64,000 bases of DNA from Rheinheimera maricola. Its GTDB lineage: Bacteria; Pseudomonadota; Gammaproteobacteria; Enterobacterales; Alteromonadaceae. Under the pieces are notes generated by a model that did no database searches, was not told the DNA's origin, and saw nothing but the letters and a program-made list of their open reading frames with translations. Numbering within the stretch: position 1 is the first letter of the stretch; each line of letters begins with the position of its first letter. The stretch spans positions 124,001 to 188,000 of the forward strand of contig NZ_JAERPS020000005.1 in NCBI RefSeq assembly GCF_016918075.2, in the 5' to 3' direction. This document shows positions 38,402-46,766 of the stretch, piece after piece. Position numbers and translations under genes: made by a program.

Positions 38402-39085
38402 TTAAGTGCCTGTGCTAAGTAACCAATGCTGCAATTGCGCAAGTGAGGCCACTTCATGGTGTGGTGTTATACCATCAGGCCGTTTGGCGCCGTGGCGGTT
38501 TAGCCAGCAGGTGTCGATACCGGCATTAATGCCGCCTTGTATATCGGCATGCGGGTTATCACCTACCATTAAGATGTGCTGTTTCGGTGGATGGCCCATC
38601 AAGGAAAATGCATGATTAAAAATGTCAATATGCGGCTTAGCAACGCCAACCTGCTCTGAGATAACTAAGGTGTCAAATACATCAGCAAAACCGGTGCGCT
38701 CAAGCCGTATTTGCTGCAGCTCGGTAAAGCCATTGGTAATAATGCCCAGCTTTGCCCGGCCTTTTAACGCATTAATCAGCTCTGTGGCGCCTGGCAGCGG
38801 TGTGCAAATATCGGCCATTGCCTGCATAAAGGCGCTATTTAACGCGCTGGCAGTTTGGCCAAGCTTTGCTGCCCAGGGGGTAAAACGGTTGACTTGTAAC
38901 TGCAGAGCACTGATGTCGCCCTGCTGATACTGCTGCCACAACGGCAGATTAATAGATTGATAGTACTCATATTCGTCGGCACTAAACTGATACTGCTGAC
39001 GGGAAAACATCAACTGCAGGCCGGCGAAGGCGTCAAAATGAAATAAGGTTTCGTCGGCATCAAATAAAATCCACGGGTAACGCAC
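38402..39085 (-). CDS. yjjG: HAD-superfamily 5'-nucleotidase YjjG-like
   Basis: About 227 residues. GGAGG five bases upstream fixes a GTG start at 39085 (VRYPWILFDADETLFHFD), although the frame opens at a TTG at 39097. HAD motifs: FDADETLF (nucleophile Asp), LGIITNGF, KPHIDIFNHAF and MVGDNPHADIQGGINAG. In E. coli YjjG removes phosphate from non-canonical pyrimidine nucleotides. It follows the Asp-box lipoprotein gene by 73 bp. Confidence 0.9.
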   Translation of the reverse strand: MRYPWILFDADETLFHFDAFAGLQLMFSRQQYQFSADEYEYYQSINLPLWQQYQQGDISALQLQVNRFTPWAAKLGQTASALNSAFMQAMADICTPLPGATELINALKGRAKLGIITNGFTELQQIRLERTGFADVFDTLVISEQVGVAKPHIDIFNHAFSLMGHPPKQHILMVGDNPHADIQGGINAGIDTCWLNRHGAKRPDGITPHHEVASLAQLQHWLLSTGT

Positions 39086-39158
39086 TATAGCCTCCAACGT
39101 TAAATATTAGCCGCTAGTTTACCAGCTTGCGGCTTAACAACCCTCTGGCGTGCAATAA

Positions 39159-40232
39159 TTACTCTAAGCGTACTTTCATCATGCCGCCTTTGTACAAGCC
39201 CAGATATAAATAGGACTGCTCTTGCTGCTGCACCAGCAGCATACTGCGTACACCGCCCATAAAATCTGGTGGGCCTTGATAATGCAAGCGTTGCCAACTT
39301 TGGCCGGCATTGTCAGACCATTGTAAAATAAGCGGTTGCGGCTCATTAAATTTTTTATCCCATCCCGCTGTGTACAAACGGCCATTGCTATTGGGATCCA
39401 TGGCTATGTCAAAATAAAATCGGTGATCAGACTCTGGTAACAGGTTTATCCAGCTGTCGCCGTTGTTGGTGGTCATTACAATGCCGCCCTCGCCACAAGC
39501 ATAAACATGATTGTTGGCAAAACGCAGGTTGTAATACACACTGGGATCGGGTAGTAACGCTTTAAACGTTTGGCTATGCCCATCGGCTAACCGATAACTG
39601 AACAAGACCCCATTCTCAATGGCTCCCTGCCCACCCCACCATATGTGGCTGCGATCTGGCGCTAACGCTAAAGCGCTGTTGGGTTGAGCCAACATGTCCC
39701 AGTCGCCTTGTAGTTTTTGCCAACTGATGCCTAAGTTGTCCGACTGTGCCAGCACGCCAAGCCCTGTGGCGTATAACCGTTGCTGCAACGTGTCGTAGTG
39801 CAAAGCATAAATACCTTCATGCTTGCCATCTTCACCAAATGGACGCGACACCGCCAACCAACTGGCGCCAGCGTCAAACGATTCTTGCAGGTGATTACTC
39901 GCAGATTCAGTCGCATCTTGCAACCGCACCGCCGCCAACCAATGTTGGTCGGTAATCATGGCCAAATCTTGTAACTCGTAACCTTCCAGACCTATTAACT
40001 GCCAGCTGTTTTGCTGTTGTTGCTGTTGGTACAGGCCATTATTGGTTAATGCCAGAATACTATCTTCTTGCTGATACAGGCGCTTGATAATTAGCCCATC
40101 AAGGCCTTGATGAGTGAATTCAAAAGGCTCTGGCGTTGAAACCGGTGGCGGTTGTAATGGTGTTGTATCACCATTACAAGCACTTAGTGCCAACCAACAC
40201 AGTAACCACAGTAGAACATTGCCTAATTTCAT
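39159..40232 (-). CDS. Asp-box (BNR-like) beta-propeller lipoprotein
   Basis: 357 residues. The lipoprotein signal LALSAC places the lipidated Cys at 19. The mature part has at least four Asp-box motifs of the S/T-x-D-x-G-x-x-W type (SFDAGASW, QSDNLGISW, TTNNGDSW, WSDNAGQSW), typical of sialidase-like or photosynthesis-stability-type propellers. No catalytic sialidase residues are evident, so it is more likely a scaffold or binding protein. GGAGG precedes the ATG. Confidence 0.8.
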   Translation of the reverse strand: MKLGNVLLWLLCWLALSACNGDTTPLQPPPVSTPEPFEFTHQGLDGLIIKRLYQQEDSILALTNNGLYQQQQQQNSWQLIGLEGYELQDLAMITDQHWLAAVRLQDATESASNHLQESFDAGASWLAVSRPFGEDGKHEGIYALHYDTLQQRLYATGLGVLAQSDNLGISWQKLQGDWDMLAQPNSALALAPDRSHIWWGGQGAIENGVLFSYRLADGHSQTFKALLPDPSVYYNLRFANNHVYACGEGGIVMTTNNGDSWINLLPESDHRFYFDIAMDPNSNGRLYTAGWDKKFNEPQPLILQWSDNAGQSWQRLHYQGPPDFMGGVRSMLLVQQQEQSYLYLGLYKGGMMKVRLE

Positions 40233-40390
40233 TATGCCTCCTTAAGCAGGCCATGCTGACGTTAGTCTTTACGCGGGGCCTTGGTTAAACTAGCCAATAT
40301 AAAACCATAAATGAAACAACAATGTTGTCAACATTAGTAATTTATGTGAAATTAAATGCCTATGGACGCAGACCCTGAGTTAACTGCGCT

Positions 40391-40473
40391 GAAAATGCCC
40401 ACAATAACTGCCTACAGGGGCTTTTGGCTGACATACCGATACCGTTGCGCAGCAATGTCAGCTGATTAAATAG
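40391..40473 (+). pseudogene. Second, decayed copy of the lipase 3' end
   Basis: 83 bp aligning with 38276-38359: both begin GAAAATGCC and share AATAACTxCCT-like text, GGGGC, TTTTGG and the exact end CAGCTGATTAAATAG. One base fewer than the other copy puts it out of frame. It has no start or upstream coding part. The two relics are in the same orientation, about 2.1 kb apart, on either side of yjjG and the Asp-box gene. Confidence 0.65.
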
Positions 40474-40483
40474 CTAAGCTGCG

Positions 40484-41158
40484 TCACAAAAAGCTGCAGA
40501 TCTGCTCTAGGCTTTTCTTTTTCAGCGCATGCTGTGGCACCGTGGCATCTTCTGCAGGATAACCGGTAACAATAAGCATGTAAGGCCGCTCGTTGTCATT
40601 GTCGCGGCCACAAATTTTGCTTAGAAAGCTCATCGGCTTCGGGGTATGGGTTAACGTGCCCAAGCCAGCGTAGTGCAGTGCCTGCAATAAAAAGCCGGTA
40701 GCCAGCCCGACAGACTCATGCACGTAATAATTAGTTTTGTCATCCTGCTGCTCTATACCACCGCGCTTTTTACTGAACACGGCGATAAGCCAGGGTGCGG
40801 TTTCTAAATAGGCCTTATTGGCATTGGTGCCAAGTGGTTTCAGTGCATCCAGCCATTCCTCACCGGCCCGTCCAGCGTAAAAGCCTTGCTCTAACGCTTC
40901 AGCTTCGAGACGGATTTGCTGTTTAACCTCAGCGCTTTGAATAGCAACAAAATGCCACGGCTGATGATTAGCACCACTGGGGGCTGAACCTGCCGCCAGG
41001 ATGCAGTGCTCTATTAGCTCACGCGCCACTGCCCGGCTTGAGAATTTTCGGATAGAGTGACGCCGGCGCAGATTTGCCAGATGCTGCTGTGCGCGCGCTA
41101 ACATTTGTTCGGGTGGGTATTCAATAAAATCAGTCAGGGGAACATGCTGTTCTGTCAT
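40484..41158 (-). CDS. Nitroreductase-family flavoprotein
   Basis: 224 residues with RRRHSIRKFSSRAV (FMN phosphate contact), APSGANHQPWHFVAI and a C-terminal MLIVTGYPAEDATVP. It belongs to the nitroreductase/BluB/iodotyrosine dehalogenase fold and probably reduces quinones or nitro compounds with NAD(P)H; substrate not assigned. Cytoplasmic. It is separated by 121 bp from the next minus-strand gene. Confidence 0.88.
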   Translation of the reverse strand: MTEQHVPLTDFIEYPPEQMLARAQQHLANLRRRHSIRKFSSRAVARELIEHCILAAGSAPSGANHQPWHFVAIQSAEVKQQIRLEAEALEQGFYAGRAGEEWLDALKPLGTNANKAYLETAPWLIAVFSKKRGGIEQQDDKTNYYVHESVGLATGFLLQALHYAGLGTLTHTPKPMSFLSKICGRDNDNERPYMLIVTGYPAEDATVPQHALKKKSLEQICSFL

Positions 41159-41279
41159 CAGCCTAGCCTTGCGATAAAAATGGTAACGCAGGTTATAGCG
41201 AAAATCTTGCGGCTTTACCAGCAGGCGCCAATACGCCTGAGCTGAAGAAAAACCGCAACAATGTCTACAAGCACGCTAC

Positions 41280-42179
41280 CTAGCTTAAATGCTGCTGGAA
41301 AAACGCCAGCGTGCGCTGCCAGGCTAAATCGGCCATATCCTTGTTATAGCGCGCGGTAGAATCATTATGAAAGCCATGGTGTGAAGCCGGATAGAATTCA
41401 ATCTTGTAATCAAGTTTGTGCCGCTTAAATAGCTCTTCTGCCGCTGGCCACATAGCATTTACCCGCTCATCCAGTTCGCCCAATTGCACCAGCAGCGGCG
41501 CTTTGATGTTGGCAATGCTGTCAACCGGCGGCGGTGAGCCATAAAACGGTACGCCGGCATCAACAACTTCAGGCAGCTCAGCCGCTAAGCGTCCGGTAAT
41601 GGCGCCACCAAAACAAAAACCGACTACACCCAGTTTGCCACTGCCGCCTTCCAGCTGTTTCAGCCACAGCGCAGCGGCCTTTAAATCTGCCACTATTTTT
41701 GTCGGTTCCAGGCTGCGTTGCATCGTACGGCCTTCATCGTCGTTACCCGGGTAGCCACCCAATGGCCACAAGGCGTCAGGGGCAAAAGCGATAAAGCCGG
41801 CTTTGGCTAAACGGCGCGCGACATCTTCGATATAGGGGTTTAAGCCGCGGTTTTCGTGGATCACCAGCACTGTAGGCAGGGCAGCAGTGGCATTTTTGGG
41901 TTTTACCAAATAGCCGCGGCCTTCACCGTAGCCTTGTGGTGATGCAAATTTCTGATAACTGGCAAGAATCCCTGCATCGTTAAATGACACCTGCTGCGCC
42001 AACGCATAGTTGGGCAACATGCTGTTGATAAAGGTGGTGGCCAGCGCCGCATTTACTGTCAGGCTGGCCATAGCGCTGAAAAAATCCCGCCGACTTAACA
42101 TACCATGGGCGTATTTATCGTAAAGCTGATAAGCCTGATTGGGTATTTCAGGTGAGGGCTGTTGTGTTTTGTCTTTCAT
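41280..42179 (-). CDS. Exported dienelactone hydrolase-family protein (YghX-like)
   Basis: 299 residues. An internal Tat-like motif SRRDFFSAMASL (about 30-41) with a following hydrophobic segment suggests Tat export after a 28-residue leader. The hydrolase domain has VIHENRGLNPYIEDVARRLA, the Cys nucleophile elbow VGFCFGG, a catalytic Asp near LGELDERVN and the His in ASHHGFHND. This matches the DLH triad Cys-Asp-His. Substrate unknown. Confidence 0.88.
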   Translation of the reverse strand: MKDKTQQPSPEIPNQAYQLYDKYAHGMLSRRDFFSAMASLTVNAALATTFINSMLPNYALAQQVSFNDAGILASYQKFASPQGYGEGRGYLVKPKNATAALPTVLVIHENRGLNPYIEDVARRLAKAGFIAFAPDALWPLGGYPGNDDEGRTMQRSLEPTKIVADLKAAALWLKQLEGGSGKLGVVGFCFGGAITGRLAAELPEVVDAGVPFYGSPPPVDSIANIKAPLLVQLGELDERVNAMWPAAEELFKRHKLDYKIEFYPASHHGFHNDSTARYNKDMADLAWQRTLAFFQQHLS

Positions 42180-42230
42180 CCGTACGCTTCCCGTTGCTTA
42201 GTTGCTGAGCAGGTGTACGGTTTATAGTGC

Positions 42231-42263
42231 AAAAACGATCGGCTGTCAGTGTCAGCCGATCGT
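42231..42263 (-). terminator. Intrinsic terminator after the MBL gene
   Basis: An 11-bp perfect stem (42235-42245 with 42253-42263), 7-nt loop and five T on the minus strand, 13 bp past the MBL stop. Confidence 0.85.
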
Positions 42264-42275
42264 CTGACGCTAAAT

Positions 42276-43148
42276 TTAGCGCTGTTTTAACGGGATCTTG
42301 ATATAACTTACGCCATTGTCCGCGGCTTTGGGCAACTGACCACCGCGGATGTTCACCTGCACCGCTGGATATATCAGCCTTGGCACCGCCAGCGTTTTAT
42401 CGCGCGCTTCACGTTTTTGCACAAACTCTTGTTCTGGCGTATCGCTTTTAACATGAATATTCTGTGTTTTTTGCTCAAGCACGCTGGTTTGATACCTCAA
42501 TTCGCGCCCGCCCGGTTGATAGTCATGGCACATATAAATTTTTGTCTCGTCCGGTAGCTGATAAATACGCTGAATAGAACGATAGAGAATATGCGCGTCA
42601 CCACCGGGGAAGTCGCAACGTGCCGTGCCGGAATCGGGCATAAACAGCGAGTCACCAACAAATAAGTTACCAGCAATCAAATAACTGACACTGTCATTGG
42701 TATGCCCCGGGGTGTTAAGCACCTGCGCGGCTAAACTACCAATACTGAAGCTTTCATTGTCAGCAAACAACTTATGAAAATAATCACCTTTGGCCAAAAG
42801 CTCATCATCGCCCAAGTTAAACACTAGCTTAAAGGTTTGCTGCACTTTTTTAATACCTTCACCTATTGCCACCGGCGCACCAGTTTTGCGGTGTAGGTAA
42901 TCAGCCGCCGATAAATGATCGGCATGGGCATGGGTTTCCAGAATCCATTGTAGCTTAAGCTGATTGGCGGCTAAATATGCCAGGATGTTGTCAGCGTTTG
43001 CCGTGCTTACTGCGCCTGCCGCCGCGTCGTAGTTCAGCACCGGGTCGATAATGGCAGCGAAACTGCTGTTGCTATCGGCCACCACATAACTAAAAGTCGA
43101 GCTGTCGGCATCGAAAAACATTTTAATCTGTACTTGATCAACGGCCAT
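42276..43148 (-). CDS. MBL-fold persulfide dioxygenase-like hydrolase
   Basis: A 290-residue metallo-beta-lactamase fold protein with metal motif H73-x-H75-x-D77-H78 in THAHADH, NTPGHTNDS, VGDSLF and SGTARCDFPGGDAHILY. The last is characteristic of ETHE1/Blh-type persulfide dioxygenases. These oxidise glutathione persulfide to sulfite. AGAGG precedes the ATG. It is divergent from a TauE-rhodanese-YeeE gene set; the shared upstream region carries an inverted sequence pair. Confidence 0.88.
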   Translation of the reverse strand: MAVDQVQIKMFFDADSSTFSYVVADSNSSFAAIIDPVLNYDAAAGAVSTANADNILAYLAANQLKLQWILETHAHADHLSAADYLHRKTGAPVAIGEGIKKVQQTFKLVFNLGDDELLAKGDYFHKLFADNESFSIGSLAAQVLNTPGHTNDSVSYLIAGNLFVGDSLFMPDSGTARCDFPGGDAHILYRSIQRIYQLPDETKIYMCHDYQPGGRELRYQTSVLEQKTQNIHVKSDTPEQEFVQKREARDKTLAVPRLIYPAVQVNIRGGQLPKAADNGVSYIKIPLKQR

Positions 43149-43162
43149 TTCAACCTCTTAAA

Positions 43163-43236
43163 TTAGAATATGCTAAATTTAGATTGCAGCTTAGCGAAAA
43201 CCACTCTAGAATGCAATTCATGTTATAAGCATATTC
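43163..43236. promoter_or_regulatory. Inverted GAATATGCT sites between the divergent sulfur genes
   Basis: GAATATGCT at 43166-43174 lies inside a TTAG-N6-CTAA palindrome (43163-43176). Its reverse complement AGCATATTC is at 43228-43236. Their position between divergent promoters resembles operators of ArsR-type persulfide sensors (BigR/SqrR group), but no such regulator gene lies nearby. Confidence 0.5.
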
Positions 43237-43263
43237 CATTATGTTATATAAGGTAAAGTCATT

Positions 43264-44013
43264 ATGTTAGCCTTACTGGGTGCCATTGTTATCGGTTTAA
43301 GCTTGGGGCTGTTTGGCTCAGGTGGCTCTATCCTTACCGTGCCGGTACTACTATACTTGCTGCATATGCCGCCTCAACTGGCGATAGCGTCGTCATTACT
43401 CATTGTAGCGGGTATCAGCTTATTCGGCTCGGTGCGTAATGGCTTGCAACGGTTAATCAGCTGGCGCCATGTGTTATGGTTTGGTATTCCGGGTATGGTG
43501 GGCACCTACGGCGGTGCCTGGCTAGGAACCTTAGTTGATGCGCGCTGGCAGTTGCTGGTATTCGCCTTGCTTATGTTAGTCGCTGCGGTAATGATGTGGC
43601 GCAGCAAGGTTGGCGAGCTGGGCAACGGTAAAGCATTTAAACCGGTGAAAATTGTTATCGACGGCTTAGCAGTCGGCGCCATTACCGGCTTTGTCGGCGT
43701 GGGCGGCGGCTTTTTAATCGTGCCAGCGCTGGTGTTACTGGGTGGTTTAACGATGCCGGTTGGAGTGTCGACCAGCCTGGTTATTATCGCGATGAAATCT
43801 TTTGTCGGTTTTGGCAAATACTATTGGGTAATGGCCTCAGACGGTGCTGTATTTGATTGGAAAACCATAGGTTTGATGATTATCGCCGGTATTGCCGGTA
43901 GCTATGTTGGCGCAGCTGTGGGCAGGCGCTTACCTAAACAGCAGTTACAGCGCGGCTTTGCCATATTCTTAGTGATCATGGCCGTAGTCGTTATTTATCA
44001 ATCTGTTCTTTAA
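43264..44013 (+). CDS. TauE/SafE-family sulfur-compound permease
   Basis: 249 residues with about eight membrane helices and the two repeated family motifs (GLFGSGGSILTVPVLLYLL-type at 17-35 and GFVGVGGGFLIVPALVLLGG-type at 139-158). The family exports sulfite or organosulfonates, or imports sulfur compounds. Its location beside a persulfide dioxygenase and rhodanese suggests sulfite or thiosulfate movement. First gene of a four-gene plus-strand operon. Confidence 0.9.
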   Translation: MLALLGAIVIGLSLGLFGSGGSILTVPVLLYLLHMPPQLAIASSLLIVAGISLFGSVRNGLQRLISWRHVLWFGIPGMVGTYGGAWLGTLVDARWQLLVFALLMLVAAVMMWRSKVGELGNGKAFKPVKIVIDGLAVGAITGFVGVGGGFLIVPALVLLGGLTMPVGVSTSLVIIAMKSFVGFGKYYWVMASDGAVFDWKTIGLMIIAGIAGSYVGAAVGRRLPKQQLQRGFAIFLVIMAVVVIYQSVL

Positions 44014-44035
44014 TGTCAGTTAACAGGAGCATCCG

Positions 44036-44440
44036 ATGAAAACCTCACAACAACTTATCGCAGAAGCCAAAGCGGCCATTAAGGAAGTTACTATTAATGA
44101 TCTGTACGCCGCTTTGAGCCGCGACGCCGAAACAGTATTGGTCGATGTACGTGAACCAGCTGAATTTGCCCAGCAGCATATAGTGGGTGCGGTAAATTAC
44201 CCGCGTGGTGTACTAGAGATGAATATTCACAACCACCCTAAAGTGGCAGCCAGCGGCTGTGCGGCTGATATGGCTCTGGCGCAACTGGCGCAAAGCCCGC
44301 TGTATTTAATATGCCGCTCTGGAGCGCGCTCGGCGTTGGCGGCAGAGTCATTGCAGCGCATGGGCTTTACTGCTGTGTATTCGGTAGCCGGCGGCATGCA
44401 AGCCTGGCTGGATGCTGGTTTTGCAGTGAAGCAGCAATAA
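44036..44440 (+). CDS. Rhodanese-like sulfurtransferase
   Basis: 134 residues. Single rhodanese domain with catalytic Cys93 in the CRSGARS loop, VDVREPAEFAQQHI near the N terminus and a C-terminal GGMQAWLDAG. There is no signal peptide, so cytoplasmic. It would pass sulfane sulfur from thiosulfate or persulfide. AGGAG precedes the ATG, 22 bp after the TauE gene. Confidence 0.93.
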   Translation: MKTSQQLIAEAKAAIKEVTINDLYAALSRDAETVLVDVREPAEFAQQHIVGAVNYPRGVLEMNIHNHPKVAASGCAADMALAQLAQSPLYLICRSGARSALAAESLQRMGFTAVYSVAGGMQAWLDAGFAVKQQ

Positions 44441-44467
44441 GCAGTTAGACACTACGAGGAGCACAAC

Positions 44468-44872
44468 ATGGACAACTTTACCCCGTATACGGCCCTAATT
44501 GGCGGCGGCATGATAGGCTTGGGCGCATTGATCTTATTCGTGTTTTCCGGTCGTGTTGCCGGTATCTCCGGTATTGCCAGTTCAGCGCTGTTCTCCAGCG
44601 ATGGCCGCAGCTGGCGGCTGGCCTTTTTAGCCGGCGTTATCGCAGGCCCTTTGCTGGTAGGCTCCTTGATAACTGATTTTAATTACAGCACGCCAGAGCT
44701 TAGCTGGCAGGTTGTTGTTGCCGGTTTACTGGTGGGTGTAGGCACCGGCTGGGGCAGCGGTTGTACCTCTGGCCATGGTATTTGCGGTATCAGCCGTTTA
44801 TCGCCGCGCTCTATCACCGCCACGCTGCTGTTTATGTTAAGCGGCGTTGTTGTCGCCACCCTACTACGTTAA
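44468..44872 (+). CDS. YeeE/YedE-family half-transporter, first half
   Basis: 134 residues with about four membrane helices and the thiosulfate-transporter signature GWGSGCTSGHGICGISRLSPRS in two parts (about 94-116). Its Cys residues are expected to pass thiosulfate or other sulfane sulfur through the pore. It pairs with the next gene; together they equal one full-length YeeE. GAGGAG precedes the ATG. Confidence 0.9.
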   Translation: MDNFTPYTALIGGGMIGLGALILFVFSGRVAGISGIASSALFSSDGRSWRLAFLAGVIAGPLLVGSLITDFNYSTPELSWQVVVAGLLVGVGTGWGSGCTSGHGICGISRLSPRSITATLLFMLSGVVVATLLR

Positions 44873-44882
44873 GGACGCCACT

Positions 44883-45290
44883 ATGCCAATTATTATTGCT
44901 TTTATTGCCGGCTTACTAATGTCAGTGGGTATTGCTTACTCACAAATGATAGACCCAGAAAAAGTACTGGGGTTTTTAACGCTGAACGCTAACTGGGACC
45001 CCAGCTTAATGCTAGTGATGGCTGCTGGTTTGGCAGTTTACAGCAGCGGTTACTGGTTGTTTGCCAAAAAAGACAAACCGCTATTTGCACCACATTTTAG
45101 TATGCCCGGCAAAAAGGATTTAGATAAACCGCTGGTCATCGGCTCATTATTATTTGGTGCCGGCTGGGGTTTAATCGGTTACTGCCCGGGCCCTGCACTG
45201 GCGGCTATCAGCTCCGGCAGCAGTGGTACCTTGGTGTTTATTGCTGCCATGGTCGCTGGCTGGTTTATCAGCCGTAAACTGGCTATTTAA
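44883..45290 (+). CDS. YeeE/YedE-family half-transporter, second half (DUF6691)
   Basis: About 135 residues from the ATG at 44883, preceded by AAGGA; an earlier frame opening at 44847 overlaps the previous gene and lacks a ribosome site. It has four membrane helices and the second signature LLFGAGWGLIGYCPGPALAAI with a conserved Cys. It forms the partner half of the sulfur transporter. Confidence 0.9.
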   Translation: MPIIIAFIAGLLMSVGIAYSQMIDPEKVLGFLTLNANWDPSLMLVMAAGLAVYSSGYWLFAKKDKPLFAPHFSMPGKKDLDKPLVIGSLLFGAGWGLIGYCPGPALAAISSGSSGTLVFIAAMVAGWFISRKLAI

Positions 45291-45399
45291 ACTAACTTTG
45301 TTGCAGATCATACTGCACTAACGCAGGCAGGTCGCAGCTTGCCTATTGCTATGTTATGCTGATTTCATCTCAGTTTACTCTGGCAGGACTTGCGACCTT

Positions 45400-46614
45400 A
45401 TGAGCGGTTTCACTTCCCTTTACTTATTTATAGAGCGCAGTTTTTTCGGCAGTTTAAGCCGAAAAATTGTGGGTAATATCAGCTTTTTAGCGGTTTTTTT
45501 CTTACTGGCGCTGTATCTTGCTTACCCTGAAGGTGGTGCAAACGGCCGCTGGTGGACATTACTGCTGCTGGGTGTTGGCGCCTTTGTTTTTACCATTGGT
45601 TATATGCACTATTTAATTGTGCGGCCGGTAAAAGCACTGGTATCAGCACTGCATGATACCAACCGCAAAGGCACCGATTTAAACCACCGTCTGCCAGCTT
45701 TTACCTATGATGAGTTTCGTACCCTGTCTGAGGAATATAACCAGTTTGTCAGCCAGCTCGGCGTGCTGCTGGGCGATATTCACCAACAAGCGCGCGACAC
45801 CCACCAGGTAAATGAGCAGGTGTCTTCCGCGGTAAAAAGCACTCGCAGTCATTTACAAGACACAGAAAAACGCAGTGGACAGATTCGCCGCGACAGTGAC
45901 CAAGTATTGCAAAATCTGGCCGATATTGTGCAGCACGGCGACGAAGTAAATCAGATATCCGGTGTTGCAGTAGATAAAGCCAAAGTAGCCAGCGGCCAGA
46001 TGCAGCAGTTAAGCGGTCAGTTGTCCGGTATTGTTAAGCTGCTCGACAGCTTTGGTAGCACCATAAACGGCCTGCATAAAAACTCCGAAAACGTGCGGCA
46101 GATTCTGGTGATGGTAGAAACCTTTTCCGACCAAACCAACCTGCTGGCGCTAAATGCCGCTATTGAAGCCGCCCGTGCCGGTGATGCTGGCCGTGGTTTT
46201 GCCGTTGTGGCTGATGAGGTGCGCACCCTAGCCGCCAAAGTAAATGATGCCACTAAGCAAATTTCCGGCTTTTTAAATGAAATGGAACAGCTGGTGGGTG
46301 AAACCCGCACCGAGTCGCAAGGCCTGAACCAGCAAGCGCAGCAGGCGCAGCAACAAATTGCCAGTACCAGTGGCGAGTTCGTCCAGTTACAGCAAGAGCT
46401 GCAGCAGGCGAAGAGCGGTATGCAAAGTATCAACCAAACCGTGTTGCAATTAGAGCAGCGTTATCAGCAAACGCACCAGCATTTAAGCGCCATTGAACAG
46501 GTAACCAGCGCGGCTTACAGCCAGATGGCTTCTATTGACCAGGCCGCCAAAGACTTGCTTAGCGGCACTGCCCGTACTCAGCAGCAATTAGGCCGCTTTG
46601 CCCGCAATCAATAG
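45400..46614 (+). CDS. Methyl-accepting chemotaxis protein
   Basis: About 404 residues from the ATG at 45400. Two closely spaced membrane helices (about 22-44 and 53-72) leave almost no periplasmic loop, so the sensor is membrane or cytoplasmic. A HAMP-like segment (about 74-130) and a signalling domain follow, with the hairpin tip [29 protein letters not shown] in two parts (about 240-270). The frame opens earlier at a TTG (45346) that lacks support. Not in an operon. Confidence 0.9.
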   Translation: MSGFTSLYLFIERSFFGSLSRKIVGNISFLAVFFLLALYLAYPEGGANGRWWTLLLLGVGAFVFTIGYMHYLIVRPVKALVSALHDTNRKGTDLNHRLPAFTYDEFRTLSEEYNQFVSQLGVLLGDIHQQARDTHQVNEQVSSAVKSTRSHLQDTEKRSGQIRRDSDQVLQNLADIVQHGDEVNQISGVAVDKAKVASGQMQQLSGQLSGIVKLLDSFGSTINGLHKNSENVRQILVMVETFSDQTNLLALNAAIEAARAGDAGRGFAVVADEVRTLAAKVNDATKQISGFLNEMEQLVGETRTESQGLNQQAQQAQQQIASTSGEFVQLQQELQQAKSGMQSINQTVLQLEQRYQQTHQHLSAIEQVTSAAYSQMASIDQAAKDLLSGTARTQQQLGRFARNQ

Positions 46615-46627
46615 TTATTACTTGCAC

Positions 46628-46662
46628 CAGCATTAACCGCGCGTTAAGCGCGGTTAATGCTG
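46628..46662. repeat. Perfect 15-bp-arm hairpin after the chemoreceptor gene
   Basis: Arms 46628-46642 and 46648-46662, loop GTTAA, 13 bp past the stop. No U-run on either strand. It may stabilise the mRNA end or act as a Rho-assisted terminator. Confidence 0.5.
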
Positions 46663-46766
46663 CCATATTTGCTTACAGTTACGGCCTTGATGACATTCAT
46701 CACTGTAGGTATATTTTACCACCATGCCCCAACTGCGGCCTTGCTCCCTGCTACCTAGGATATTTT

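Noticed and set aside
40391-40473. Possible small gene before the nitroreductase gene
   Set aside because: Its sequence aligns with the 3' end of the lipase remnant with a frameshift and no start, so it is a relic.
46628-46662. Perfect hairpin after the chemoreceptor gene as an intrinsic terminator
   Set aside because: No U-run on either strand, so it is listed only as a repeat.
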